Source of the DNA: an uncultured Myxococcales bacterium | GTDB taxonomy: Bacteria; Myxococcota_A; UBA9042; DTJE01 | Direction of reading: 5' to 3' | Assembly: GCA_937975765.1 (NCBI GenBank) | Contig: CALJUR010000087.1 | Span: 1-41,348, forward strand | DNA length: 41,348 bases | Shown here: piece by piece, positions 1-8,617 of the stretch | Numbering within the stretch: the first letter of the stretch is position 1 | How the letters are laid out: every line of letters begins with the position of its first letter | Notes under the pieces: generated by a model | Told to the model about the DNA's origin: nothing | Databases searched by the model: none | What the model saw: the letters and a program-made list of their open reading frames with translations, nothing else | Made by a program: the position numbers and the translations under genes

Positions 1-26
1 CGCCGCCTGACTACCCCCCCAAATGG

Positions 27-179
27 TCATGTGATTTCCGCTCCCGGTAGTAACAACCCCTTGAGCGAGCGTAGGTAGTCCGTCTGCATCGCCTCGCCAG
101 GACGATGCTCCTGCGCGAAGAAGACCTCCTTCTCCGGCCCGTCCGCCGCCCGCCACGCCTGGAACCGGCACAAAGCACG
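27..179 (-). pseudogene. IS21-family transposase (IstA) internal fragment
   Basis: The minus strand directly after the stop codon of the CorC-like gene reads, in the same frame, about 50 codons ending at a TGA at 29-27. The stretch 'FQAWRAADGPEKEVFF', then 'AQEHRPGE' and 'MQTD', matches the region of IstA just before the catalytic core (family form roughly RxWRALHGPxKEVFFPQxHxPGxxxQxDF). Similarity fades after 'QTD', and both ends of istA, the istB helper gene and the terminal repeats are missing. It is a short relic of an IS21 insertion, not an active element. The stop of the neighbouring gene lies at the junction, so the element's arrival may have set that protein's C-terminus. Confidence 0.7.
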
Positions 180-1484
180 TCAAGGAAGTTCGTGGTCGTC
201 GGGGCGGCCAGGCGGCGGGGTGACCAGCAGCTTGTCGATCCGGTGGCCGTCCATGTCCACGACCTCGATTCTCCAGCCGTGCCAATCGACGATCTCGCCG
301 GTACCGGGAACGTGACCGAGGCGATCGACAGCGAAGCCCGCAAGGGTCTGGTACGGACCCTCGATTGGCGCAGGGAACCGCAGCCGGTGCCGTGCGCTGA
401 CGACGTCGAAATCCCCGTCCACGAGCCATGACCCGTCTGCCCGCCTCACGGCGTCCGGGAGGTCGGACGGACCCTCCGCGTCCCGCATCGCACCCGCGAC
501 CGACTCCAGGAGATCCGAGTCCGTGACGAGGCCCTCGAACCCGCCGTGCTCGTCCACGACGATCGCCATGTGGGTCGGGCTGGCCTTGAGAATCGCCAGC
601 GCCCGGAGCGCGGTTGCGGAGTCCGGCACGACCGTCGGGGAATTCGCCAGCGAGACGAGGTCCGCGGGAGCGCCGTCGACCAGGCGGTCGAACACGTCCC
701 GTGCGCGGACGATTCCCACGACATCGTCCACGCGACCGCGACACAGGGGAAGGCGCGAATGGCAACTGCCGCGCAACCGGGCCAGGGTGACGGCAGCCGG
801 GGCATCCGCATCCAGCCAGTCGACGTCCACGCGCGGGGTCATGACCGTGCGGACGCTGCGGTCGGCCAGTTCCATTACCCGGTTCATCATGTCCTTCTCG
901 TCGGCCGAAAGGACCCCCGAACGTGTTCCCTCCCCGATCAGTCGTCGGATCTCCTCCTCGCTCACGGTATCGTCCGCGACGCGCGATCTGCCGAGCACGC
1001 GCATTCCCACGGCCGCCGAGGCATCGAGGACGGCGACGACGGGCAGCGCGAGGCGGGACAGCATTTCCATGGGAGGTGCCACCACCGATGCGACTCGCGC
1101 CGCGTTGCGCAGCGCGAATTGCTTGGGGATCAGTTCGCCCCCGACGATGGAGGCGTAGGTGATGACTGCGACGACGATTGCGAACGCGACCTCCTGCGCG
1201 AGCGGCATTCCCGCCTGCGCCAGCCATTCGCCGAGCGGGGCGGCGAAGTTGGCGCCGGAAAATGCCCCGGCCAGGATGCCAACGAGCGTGATGCCGAATT
1301 GCACCGTGGACAGGAACCGCCCCGGCCGTGCGGCCAACCGAAGCGCAGCCCGTGCGCCGCGGTTGCCCGCCTGGGCCCTCTCCTGAAGGGCTCCCTTCCG
1401 GGCGGAGACGACGGCCAACTCCGCCATGGACAGCAGCCCGTTCAGCAGGATCAGCAGCGCGATTACGAGAACATCGGAGACCAT
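180..1484 (-). CDS. CNNM/CorC-HlyC family membrane protein with CBS pair
   Basis: 434 residues. The N-terminal part (about 1-185) is a DUF21/CNNM membrane domain with several hydrophobic helices starting at 'VLVIALLILLNGLLSMAEL' and the typical 'GELIPKQFAL' segment. A pair of CBS domains follows (about 205-325, including 'VMTPRVDVDWLDAD' and 'THMAIVVDEHGGFEGLVTD'), then a C-terminal CorC_HlyC domain. Family members are linked to Mg2+/Co2+ efflux or resistance; the 'hemolysin' name is historical. The ATG at 1484 is preceded by a purine-rich AGGGATGAG. It is divergent from the TerC-like gene, so two inner-membrane proteins tied to metal homeostasis share a 255-base intergenic region. Exact ion specificity is not visible. 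Confidence 0.9.
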   Translation of the reverse strand: MVSDVLVIALLILLNGLLSMAELAVVSARKGALQERAQAGNRGARAALRLAARPGRFLSTVQFGITLVGILAGAFSGANFAAPLGEWLAQAGMPLAQEVAFAIVVAVITYASIVGGELIPKQFALRNAARVASVVAPPMEMLSRLALPVVAVLDASAAVGMRVLGRSRVADDTVSEEEIRRLIGEGTRSGVLSADEKDMMNRVMELADRSVRTVMTPRVDVDWLDADAPAAVTLARLRGSCHSRLPLCRGRVDDVVGIVRARDVFDRLVDGAPADLVSLANSPTVVPDSATALRALAILKASPTHMAIVVDEHGGFEGLVTDSDLLESVAGAMRDAEGPSDLPDAVRRADGSWLVDGDFDVVSARHRLRFPAPIEGPYQTLAGFAVDRLGHVPGTGEIVDWHGWRIEVVDMDGHRIDKLLVTPPPGRPDDHELP

Positions 1485-1739
1485 CGTCTCATCCCTGTTT
1501 CCGGTTCTTCCCTCCCCGGATGCCGTCGAATCGTAGCCTCATCCATGTCGGGGGGCCAGTCCTGGCGAAAGCCCGCCGATGGCCGACGCGATGAATCGCG
1601 TGACGGCCCGGGGAATATGGCATCGAATTCCGTGCAATCGGGAGGGACTTGCTGCCTGCCCGGCAGATGATGATGTTCCGCCCTGGCGGCGTGCTGGTCG
1701 AGACAGGTCGTACGGCCGCGGGTGCCTGGCGCGGCAAGG
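1485..1739. other. Divergent intergenic region, no recognised riboswitch
   Basis: 255 bases between the CorC-like and TerC-like genes. It must carry both promoters, but no convincing -35/-10 pair stands out. TerC genes are often preceded by the yybP-ykoY manganese riboswitch. I looked for its conserved GGGGAGUAG-type segments and did not find them. Weak hairpins such as CTGCC-TGCCC-GGCAG near 1652 are present. Confidence 0.4.
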
Positions 1740-2816
1740 ATGGATGACGAGATGGTCTGGCTGTGGGTCGGGTTCATCGTTTTCGTGCTGGCGATGCTGG
1801 CCCTGGACCTGGGGGTCTTCCACAGGAAGGCCCACGTCGTGGGCGTGAAGGAGGCCCTGGGCTGGTCGGCGGTGTGGATCTCGCTGGGGCTGCTGTTCTC
1901 GGTGTTCGTGTACCTCGGCTACGACGCGCACTGGCTGGGCCTGGGGGTCTCGCCGGACGCGGTCGACGGCGCGATCAACGACGGCGGTTCCGCGATGGTC
2001 AAGTACCTGACCGGGTACGTGGTCGAGAAGTCGCTGAGCGTGGACAACGTCTTCGTGATCGCGATGATCTTCGGGTTCTTCGCGGTCCCTCCCATCTACC
2101 AGCACCGGGTCCTGTTCTGGGGCATCCTGGGGGCACTGGTGTTGCGTGGCGTGATGATCGGCATCGGCGCGAAGCTGATCGCCGAGTTCCACTGGATCCT
2201 GTACGTGTTCGGGGCCTTCCTGGTGGTGACCGGGCTGAAGATGCTGTTCCTGAAGGCGGAAGGCGACGATCCGAACCGGAACGTGGTGGTCCGGCTGGTG
2301 CGGCGCCTCTTCCCGGTGACCACGCGATTCCATGGCGAGCACTTCTTCGTGCGCGCCGGGACCGCCGCGTCCAGGGAGAGCGAGCAGCCGGGTGCGGCGG
2401 TGCTGCCCGACCCGGTGGTGGAAGCGGCCCGCCCCGGTGCGTGGCTGATCACGCCGCTGGCCCTCGCCCTCGTCCTGGTGGAGACGACCGATCTCGTCTT
2501 CGCCGTGGACTCCATCCCGGCCATCTTCGCCATCACGGCCGACCCGTTCCTGGTCTTCACCAGCAACGTCTTCGCCATCCTGGGCCTGCGCTCCCTCTAC
2601 TTCGCGCTGGCCGGGATGCTGGACAAGTTCCGCTATCTCAAGGCCTCGCTGGCCATCGTCCTGATGGTCGTCGGCATCAAGATGCTGGCCGCCCCGTGGC
2701 TGAAGGCGATGCTGGGTGCCCACTTCAACTTCTACCTGCTGGGCGTGATCCTGATGATCCTGTCCGCCGGAGTCGTGGCATCGATTCTGGTGGGTCGGTC
2801 CAGGAAGACGGCCTGA
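1740..2816 (+). CDS. TerC family integral membrane protein
   Basis: 358 residues from the ATG at 1740; a GTG at 1722 and an ATG at 1752 are in-frame alternatives. TerC-type hydrophobic helices begin with 'LDLGVFHRKAH'. The conserved acidic segments 'EKSLSVDNVFVI' and 'LVETTDLVFAVDSIPAIFAI' are intact; the aspartates there mark the family. Members such as Alx and MeeF export or balance manganese and other divalent cations, or act with tellurium-resistance proteins. No ter cluster is nearby, so a Mn2+ exporter-like housekeeping role is the more likely reading. Length and topology are normal. Confidence 0.93.
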   Translation: MDDEMVWLWVGFIVFVLAMLALDLGVFHRKAHVVGVKEALGWSAVWISLGLLFSVFVYLGYDAHWLGLGVSPDAVDGAINDGGSAMVKYLTGYVVEKSLSVDNVFVIAMIFGFFAVPPIYQHRVLFWGILGALVLRGVMIGIGAKLIAEFHWILYVFGAFLVVTGLKMLFLKAEGDDPNRNVVVRLVRRLFPVTTRFHGEHFFVRAGTAASRESEQPGAAVLPDPVVEAARPGAWLITPLALALVLVETTDLVFAVDSIPAIFAITADPFLVFTSNVFAILGLRSLYFALAGMLDKFRYLKASLAIVLMVVGIKMLAAPWLKAMLGAHFNFYLLGVILMILSAGVVASILVGRSRKTA

Positions 2817-2888
2817 CCCGCGCCCGGGACGAAGGCACGCTTCCTCGCGGCACCTGCGGATCCCGTGGCACGAGCGTGGCAGAACGGA

Positions 2889-3860
2889 TCACCACCCCAG
2901 GGGCGTCCAGTGCAGGTCCTGCCAGTCCCGGGAGCCGAACTCGCTGATGGACCAGTAGCCGGAACCGTCCGGGGCCAGGGCGATGGCTTCCCCGGTGGTC
3001 TCGTCGGGGAACGGGGGCAGCGGACACGGCGTGCCGGCGAACGCCTGGGCCGCGCTGCTTCCCGGCGGGCGACGGTAGAGGACGCCGCCGAACGGGTTCC
3101 GGACGACCAGGATCGAACCGTCCGCCGATGCCGATGCGCCGGTGGGGACCAGCGCGGGAATGATCGCGACCTCCTCGAGGATCGCCGGGGTGGTCGTGGA
3201 GACGTGCGGCGGCCCCTTCCGGAAGACGCGGTTCATGCCGCCGTCCAGGGACTCCTTGGGGAACAGGTACAGCGCGCCGTCCACCGGATCGACCAGCATC
3301 GCCTCGCAGTCCTGGGGCCCGACCGGGTAGGCCAGGTCCATCGAGACCAGCACCGGCAGCACGCCGGGCGTCCCGGTCGCCTCGATCTCCGAGGGTTCGG
3401 CCACGACGTGGACGGTCACGAAGGGCCGTTGCAGGTCGTTGTCGCCCACGTCCCCGATGAAGATCGCGTCGCCCGGAAGGCCGGCCAGAGGGCCCCGCGC
3501 GATGTCCTCCCAGTCCAGCGCCTGAACGCCCTGCAGGTCGAACGCCTGCCGGACCCGGCCGTCCGTCCCCAGCGCATGGATGCGAGGGCCTGCGCCGGAG
3601 TCCTCGTGGGTCCACAGGATGCCGGGGTGGGCCCGGCTGGCCGCGAGGCCCGAGGCCTCGTGGACCTCCTGGGAGGTGACCGTGGCCGCGACCACGGTCG
3701 GGCCGAAGTCCGGGCACGCCGCGAAGTCCACGTCGCCAAGGGCGTCTTCCGGCGCGTCCGACGCCCCGTCATCGGGAGCGGGCGTCCCTTGCGTCCCGCT
3801 GCAGGCCGTCGCCAGGGCGGCCCCGATCGCCGCCAGGATCCGGATCTCGTCACGTCGCAT
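2889..3860 (-). CDS. Predicted lipoprotein, beta-propeller-like, unknown function
   Basis: 323 residues. The signal peptide ends in a lipobox-like 'LATAC' with Cys20 as the lipidation site, followed by an acidic spacer (Asp/Glu/Ala/Pro rich, about residues 24-47). The folded part carries spaced motifs 'ASGLAASR', 'LWTHEDSG', 'DWEDIARG', 'IFIGDVGDN', 'DCEAMLVDP' and 'YLFPKES'. These recur in uncharacterised secreted propeller-like proteins. The repeated Asp-rich turns suggest blades with bound metal, but no catalytic site can be named. The start lies 166 bases from the divergent HAD nucleotidase gene. It is convergent with the TerC-like gene. Confidence 0.8.
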   Translation of the reverse strand: MRRDEIRILAAIGAALATACSGTQGTPAPDDGASDAPEDALGDVDFAACPDFGPTVVAATVTSQEVHEASGLAASRAHPGILWTHEDSGAGPRIHALGTDGRVRQAFDLQGVQALDWEDIARGPLAGLPGDAIFIGDVGDNDLQRPFVTVHVVAEPSEIEATGTPGVLPVLVSMDLAYPVGPQDCEAMLVDPVDGALYLFPKESLDGGMNRVFRKGPPHVSTTTPAILEEVAIIPALVPTGASASADGSILVVRNPFGGVLYRRPPGSSAAQAFAGTPCPLPPFPDETTGEAIALAPDGSGYWSISEFGSRDWQDLHWTPLGW

Positions 3861-4026
3861 CGGCAGGGCCTCCTTGCCCGGGGGGTCGTCCGGTGCGGGA
3901 TCCTAGTCGATTTCCATCGCTGGTGCCTTCGTCGCGATGCGGCAGGTTCTCCCGTGCTACCCTTTCCCGGCGGCCGCGACGACATCCCCGCGGCCCGCGA
4001 TGAACCGGCACGGCAAGGAGGCGCCC

Positions 4027-5472
4027 ATGAAGGATCTGTCCGACGTGTTTCCGTTCCCGCCGCCCGAGAGGCGCCTGTGGTGCAACCGGACCCTGAACCT
4101 GAAGTCGATCCGGGCGATCGGGTACGACATGGACTACACGCTGGTCCACTACCGGGTGGACGAGTGGGAGCGGCGCGCCTATGCGCACCTGCGGCAGCGG
4201 CTGGCCGACCAGGGGTACCCCGTTGCCGGGCTGGAGTTCGACCCGGACGCGGCGCACCGCGGGCTGGCCATCGACAAGGAGAAGGGCAACCTGGTCAAGG
4301 CCAATCGCTTCGGGTACGCCAAGCAGGCCTCGCACGGCACGCGCCCGATGTCGTTCGACGAACTGCGTGCCGAGTACGGGCGCACCGTCGTGGACCTGGC
4401 CGAGCCGCGCTGGGAGTTCCTGAACACCTTCTTCTCGAAGTCGGAAGGCTGCATGTTCGCCCAGCTGGTGGACCGGCTGGATGGGGGGGCGCTGCCGGGG
4501 GCGCTGGGCTACGAGGATCTGCACCGCATGGTGCGGCGGACGCTGGACTTCGCGCACATGGAAGGCCACCTGAAGGCCGAGATCATCGCGGACCCGGACC
4601 GGTTCGTGGACCTGGACCCGGACCTGCCGCAGGCGCTGGCGGACCAGCGCGCCGCGGGCAAGAAGGTGCTGCTGATCACGAACAGCGAATGGCCGTACAC
4701 GAACGCGATGATGGCGTATGCGTTCGACCGGTTCCTGGCGGGGGGGCGGACGTGGCGAGACCTGTTCGACATGGTGTTCGTGTCGGCCCGCAAGCCGGCG
4801 TTCTTCACGTCCCGGATGCCGCTGTTCGAGGTGGCGACGGGGGACGGGCTGCTGCGGCCGGTCAACGCGCCGCATGACGGCGGGCTGTTCCTGGGCGGGG
4901 ACGCGCGGGGGGTGGAGGAGCACCTGGGCGTGTCGGGCGAGGAGATCCTGTACGTGGGCGACCACCTGGCGACCGACGTGCACGTCAGCAAGGCGGTGCT
5001 GCGCTGGCGGACGGCGCTGGTGGTGCGGGAACTGGAGGAGGAACTGGCGGCGCTGGCGGCGTTCCGGGACCGGGAGCGCGAGCTGGAGGCGCTGATGGTG
5101 GAGAAGGAGCGGCTGGAACACCTGCACGCGCACGCCCGGCTGGGGCTGCAGCGGCTGAAGGGGGACGGGCCGCGCGGGGCGTTGTCGCCGTCGAAGCTGC
5201 ACGCGGCGATGGACGACCTGCGGGCGCGGCTGGACGCGCTGGACGAGCGGATCGGGCCGCTGGCGCAGGGAGCGGGCGGGATCGGCAGCCGGCGCTGGGG
5301 GCCGCTGATGCGGGCGGGCAACGAGAAGAGCCTGCTGGCCCGGCAGGTGGAGCGGTACGCGGACGTGTACACGTCGCGGGTGTCGAATTTCCTGCACCAC
5401 ACGCCCTACGGGTACCTGCGGTCGTTCCGGGGCACGATGCCGCACGACGAGGGGATCCTGGCGGGCGGGTAG
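4027..5472 (+). CDS. HAD-IG family 5'-nucleotidase
   Basis: 481 residues. The ATG at 4027 has an AAGGAGG site at 4015-4021 and is preferred over an upstream in-frame ATG at 3937. HAD motifs are in order: motif I 'YDMDYTLVHY' with both catalytic aspartates, motif II 'LLITNSEWPYTN', the motif III lysine in 'SARKPAFF', and motif IV 'YVGDHLATDV'. 'FFSKSEGCMF' and 'NRFGYAKQASHGTRPM' are also typical of the purine 5'-nucleotidase (cN-II-like, PF05761) family. The C-terminal third has a charged helical segment rich in Glu/Arg/Leu that probably forms a coiled coil. Predicted to be cytosolic and to dephosphorylate nucleoside monophosphates. It is transcribed alone. Confidence 0.92.
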   Translation: MKDLSDVFPFPPPERRLWCNRTLNLKSIRAIGYDMDYTLVHYRVDEWERRAYAHLRQRLADQGYPVAGLEFDPDAAHRGLAIDKEKGNLVKANRFGYAKQASHGTRPMSFDELRAEYGRTVVDLAEPRWEFLNTFFSKSEGCMFAQLVDRLDGGALPGALGYEDLHRMVRRTLDFAHMEGHLKAEIIADPDRFVDLDPDLPQALADQRAAGKKVLLITNSEWPYTNAMMAYAFDRFLAGGRTWRDLFDMVFVSARKPAFFTSRMPLFEVATGDGLLRPVNAPHDGGLFLGGDARGVEEHLGVSGEEILYVGDHLATDVHVSKAVLRWRTALVVRELEEELAALAAFRDRERELEALMVEKERLEHLHAHARLGLQRLKGDGPRGALSPSKLHAAMDDLRARLDALDERIGPLAQGAGGIGSRRWGPLMRAGNEKSLLARQVERYADVYTSRVSNFLHHTPYGYLRSFRGTMPHDEGILAGG

Positions 5473-5619
5473 GAGGCGGGGGGCGGGGCCGGCGACAAGG
5501 CCGGAAAGGACCGCGTCCGCCGCGGGCTTCGGGGACCTTTCTTCCGGCGTTCCCGCCTTGACGACAGGGCAGGAAACCCCGAGACTTCCCCCGCCCGCGA
5601 GGGCTGACGGAGGGTGGCG

Positions 5620-8124
5620 ATGAAGCGGCTCCTGGGGCTGGTGACGGTGGCGGCGGCGATCTTCGCGGCGTCCTGCGACAGCGACACGAACAACGGCGGC
5701 AACGGGGGCGACGACGCGGTCGTGGCGGACGGGCCCGGCGCGGACGGCGCGGACGCGCTGGACGTGGCCGGCGACGAGGGGCTGCGCGAGGAGGTCGGCG
5801 GGGATGACACCGTCCCCGAGGCCGTGACGGACGAGGGCGCCGAGGCGGGCGACCCGGGCTGCGCGGGGTGCGACGCCGGGGACGTGGCGAACGACGAGGG
5901 GACCGCCGAGGTCACGCCTTCCTGCCCCGGCGGGTACCTGTGTCCGTGTACCAAGAACGACAACTGCCTTTCGAACCTGTGCGTGCAGGACGTCGAGGGC
6001 ATGGTCTGTTCGCGAACCTGCGACGGCGAGGACTCGTGCCCGGACGGCTGGTCGTGCTCGGTGATGGCCGGCACGGGCGGCGACACGATCTACGTGTGCG
6101 TGAACCCGCATTCGACCCGGTGCCGGCCCTGCCGGACGGACGCCGAGTGCACCCCGCCCGAGGGGGCCGGCGACGCCCGGTACGGATGCGTGGCGCACGG
6201 CGATACGGGATCGTTCTGCGGGCGCGGCTGCGCCACCGCGGACGACTGTCCGCGCGGGTATGGATGCGTGGATTCGACCACGGCGTCCGGGTCCGGGAAG
6301 TACTGCGTGCCGGCGGACGGCGCGGACTGCGCGTGCCCGGGCTACTTCGTGCAGAAGGGCTTCCTGACGACCTGCAAGGTCGCCAACGAGGCCGGCACGT
6401 GCAAGGCCGACCGCACCTGCGACCAGGAGTGCGGCGCGAAGGTGCCGGCCGCCGAGACCTGCAACGGGGCGGACGACAACTGCAACGGATCGACGGACGA
6501 GGGGCTGTCCGGCGTGGCGTGCCAGAACACCAACGAGTGGGGCTCGTGCACCGGAACGGCCGCGTGCCTGGAGGGGACGCCGTCCTGCATCGGCCAGACG
6601 CCGAAGCAGGAGATCTGCAACGGCACCGACGACGACTGCGACACGGTGGTGGACGAGGAAGGCGCGTCGGGCTGCACCGAGTTCTACCGGGACGACGACC
6701 AGGACCGGTACGGCCGGGACGACGACCACAAGTGCCTGTGCGCCGCGAAGGGCACGTACACGGCGGCGGTGGGCGGCGACTGCGACGACGGGAAGGCGGC
6801 CGTGAACCCGGCCGCGGCCGAGGTGTGCAACGGGATCGACGACGACTGCGACCTGGTGGCCGACCCGGCCGGCGCGGGCGGCTGCACGAAGGTATACCGG
6901 GACGAGGACCAGGACACGTACGGCGTGGCGGGCACCGAGACGTGCCTGTGCGTGCCGGCGGCGCCGTTCACCGCGGCCCGCGACGGCGACTGCGACGACG
7001 GGGCCACGGCCGTGAACCCCGGCGCGACCGAGGCGTGCAACGGCCTCGACGACGACTGCGACACCCAGGCCGACGAGACCGGCGCGGACGGCTGCACGAC
7101 CTACTTCAAGGACGCGGACCGGGACGGGTACGGGCTGGCGGCGGATTCGCGGTGCCTGTGCGCGGCCGCGGCGCCGTACGACGCGACGGCGGACGGCGAC
7201 TGCGGCGACACCGACCTGGCCGTGAACCCCGGCGCGACCGAGGTCTGCAACGGCAAGGACGACGACTGCGACACGAAGACGGACGAGGAAGGCGCGGCGG
7301 ACTGCACGACGTTCTACATCGACAACGACGGCGACGGGTGGGGCGTCGAACTGGACAGCCGGTGCCTGTGCGCGGCGGAAGGGAAGTACACGGCCCGCAA
7401 GGTCGGCGACTGCAACGACTCGGACGGCGGCATCTGCCCCGGGGCGACCGAGGTCTGCAACAACAAGGACGACGACTGCAACGGCGGGATCGACGAGGAC
7501 GGCACGATGGGCTGCACCACGCTGTACCTGGACGTCGACGCGGACAGTTGGGGCGCGATCGGCAGCGCCCGGTGCCTGTGCCCCAGCCAGGTGCCGGCGG
7601 GCTATACCGCGACGGTCGGGCGGGACTGCGACGACGTGGACTACTTCATGAATCCCGGGGCGACCGAACTGTGCAACGAGAAGGACGACGACTGCGACGG
7701 CTCGATCGACGAGGCGGCCTCGGATTGCACCGTGTTCTACCGCGACCACGATCTCGACGGGTACGGGGTGCTGGCCGACGTGAAGTGCCTGTGCAAGGCG
7801 TCGGGCGAGTACACGGCGACGAAGCCGGGCGACTGTTGCGACATCGACGCGGCGGCGAATCCCGACCGGGCGGCCTACTCGGAGACGGCGAACCTGTGCG
7901 GGTCGTTCGACTGGAACTGCGACGGATCGGCCAACTTCGACCCGTCGCAGGGGACCGGCGGCGGGTGCAAGAGCTGGCCGGGCTGCGGCGAGAAGCAGGG
8001 ATTCACGGGGTCCGGCCCGGCGTGCGGCCAGAGCGGTAGCTACGTCACGGGCGGCTGCTCGCTGAGTTGCGTCTACAAGTGCTGCGACGCCGACACCGAG
8101 ACCCGCATCCGCAAGTGCATCTGA
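5620..8124 (+). CDS. MopE-repeat, Cys/Asp-rich lipoprotein
   Basis: 834 residues. The ATG at 5620 follows GGAGGG at 5609-5614. The signal peptide ends 'IFAASC' (lipidated Cys19). Residues about 25-95 form an acidic linker dominated by Asp, Glu, Ala and Gly. A Cys-rich region follows with CxxDxDC-like knots ('CPCTKNDNCLSNLC', 'TADDCPRGYGC'). From about residue 280 come tandem MopE-type units (PF11617 family) carrying 'CNGxDDDCDxxxDE', a 'DxDxDxYG' loop resembling a calcium-binding turn, and 'CLCA'. The family was named after the copper-binding MopE of Methylococcus; most relatives are of unknown function at the cell surface. The C-terminus is a different Cys-rich module. Likely an outer-membrane or surface lipoprotein that binds metal ions. 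Confidence 0.88.
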   Translation: MKRLLGLVTVAAAIFAASCDSDTNNGGNGGDDAVVADGPGADGADALDVAGDEGLREEVGGDDTVPEAVTDEGAEAGDPGCAGCDAGDVANDEGTAEVTPSCPGGYLCPCTKNDNCLSNLCVQDVEGMVCSRTCDGEDSCPDGWSCSVMAGTGGDTIYVCVNPHSTRCRPCRTDAECTPPEGAGDARYGCVAHGDTGSFCGRGCATADDCPRGYGCVDSTTASGSGKYCVPADGADCACPGYFVQKGFLTTCKVANEAGTCKADRTCDQECGAKVPAAETCNGADDNCNGSTDEGLSGVACQNTNEWGSCTGTAACLEGTPSCIGQTPKQEICNGTDDDCDTVVDEEGASGCTEFYRDDDQDRYGRDDDHKCLCAAKGTYTAAVGGDCDDGKAAVNPAAAEVCNGIDDDCDLVADPAGAGGCTKVYRDEDQDTYGVAGTETCLCVPAAPFTAARDGDCDDGATAVNPGATEACNGLDDDCDTQADETGADGCTTYFKDADRDGYGLAADSRCLCAAAAPYDATADGDCGDTDLAVNPGATEVCNGKDDDCDTKTDEEGAADCTTFYIDNDGDGWGVELDSRCLCAAEGKYTARKVGDCNDSDGGICPGATEVCNNKDDDCNGGIDEDGTMGCTTLYLDVDADSWGAIGSARCLCPSQVPAGYTATVGRDCDDVDYFMNPGATELCNEKDDDCDGSIDEAASDCTVFYRDHDLDGYGVLADVKCLCKASGEYTATKPGDCCDIDAAANPDRAAYSETANLCGSFDWNCDGSANFDPSQGTGGGCKSWPGCGEKQGFTGSGPACGQSGSYVTGGCSLSCVYKCCDADTETRIRKCI
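6616..7895 (+). repeat. Tandem 210-bp (70-residue) MopE repeat array
   Basis: The repeat anchor TGCAAC (Cys-Asn of 'CNGxDDDCD') falls at 6616, 6826, 7036, 7246, 7456 and 7672. That is four exact 210-base steps and one of 216. A degenerate last unit has TGCGGG at 7896. An earlier anchor at 6460 is only 156 bases upstream and belongs to a shorter, divergent unit. The near-constant period over six anchors points to unit duplication within the gene. Confidence 0.88.
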
Positions 8125-8144
8125 TCCTTCCGCCTTCGTAATTC

Positions 8145-8250
8145 GGGGACAGTCACCATTATTGGTGTTCCAACTATCCGAATTCGTAAAAGAATTCATA
8201 TTCTCTATTTGGATCAAGCACTTTGGGTCTCAATAATGGTGACTGTCCCT
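8145..8250. mobile_element. Small AT-rich element with inverted-repeat ends (MITE/REP-like)
   Basis: The left arm GGGGACAGTCACCATTATT (8145-8163) is matched, inverted, by AATAATGGTGACTGTCCCT (8232-8250), with 18 of 19 positions complementary. The 68 bases between are AT-rich and stand out from the GC-rich surroundings; they include two short GAATTC-containing repeats. No gene fits inside. Ends of this GGGACAGTCACC type occur near transposase genes in many environmental Proteobacteria (recollection, not checked). The right end abuts the IS110 remnant exactly. Confidence 0.65.
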
Positions 8251-8547
8251 GATTTCTGCTCGCTGGTCGGAGTCGCCCCCTTTGCCCGCGACTCGGGCAA
8301 GAAGAGCGGGCACCGCATCATCACTGGCGGACGGGCCCGCGTCCGGGCTGCACTCTACATGTCCGCGCTGGTCGCGTCCCGGTGCAACCCGGTCATCTCG
8401 GCAATCTACAAGAGGCTCGTCGCCGCGGGGCAGCCCAAGAAGGTCGCCCTCACCGCCTGCATGAGGAAGCTCCTCACGATCCTCAACGCCATGATGCGGG
8501 ATGGCCGCCCTTGGTCCCAGCCTCTCATCCCGGAGGCTGCCTATTGA
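8251..8547 (+). pseudogene. IS110-family transposase, C-terminal remnant
   Basis: The open frame reads about 98 codons matching the C-terminal Transposase_20 (PF02371) domain of IS110/IS1111 transposases: 'LVGVAPFARDSGK', 'GGRARVRAALYMSALVASR', 'NPVISAIYKRL', 'KKVALTACMRKLLTILNAM'. The N-terminal DEDD catalytic domain (about 200 residues) is absent, because the AT-rich inverted-repeat element lies directly upstream. The 3' flank after the stop (TTGACGAACAAGACGGTTGC, about 8543-8562) resembles the usual sequence after IS110 transposase genes, so the right end of the insertion may survive. Not functional. Confidence 0.88.
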
Positions 8548-8617
8548 CGAACAAGACGGTTGCTACAGCCCCAGGCGGTGCGAACGTTGATCGCGGATTC
8601 GGGGAGGTGACGGCGGG

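Noticed and set aside
180..1484. Hemolysin
   Set aside because: The name comes from early work on TlyC/HlyC-like proteins. The DUF21-CBS-CorC_HlyC architecture indicates an ion-transport-linked membrane protein.
1485..1739. yybP-ykoY manganese riboswitch upstream of the TerC-like gene
   Set aside because: None of the conserved riboswitch segments could be found in either orientation.
6616..7895. CRISPR-like array
   Set aside because: The 210-base period is in frame, with protein motifs conserved across units and no unique spacers.
3850..8217. Minus-strand open frame of about 1455 codons opposite the nucleotidase and MopE genes
   Set aside because: It is a shadow of the GC-rich genes on the other strand. 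The composition is Arg/Val/His/Pro-rich, with no family motif, and the plus-strand genes show clear domains and ribosome sites.
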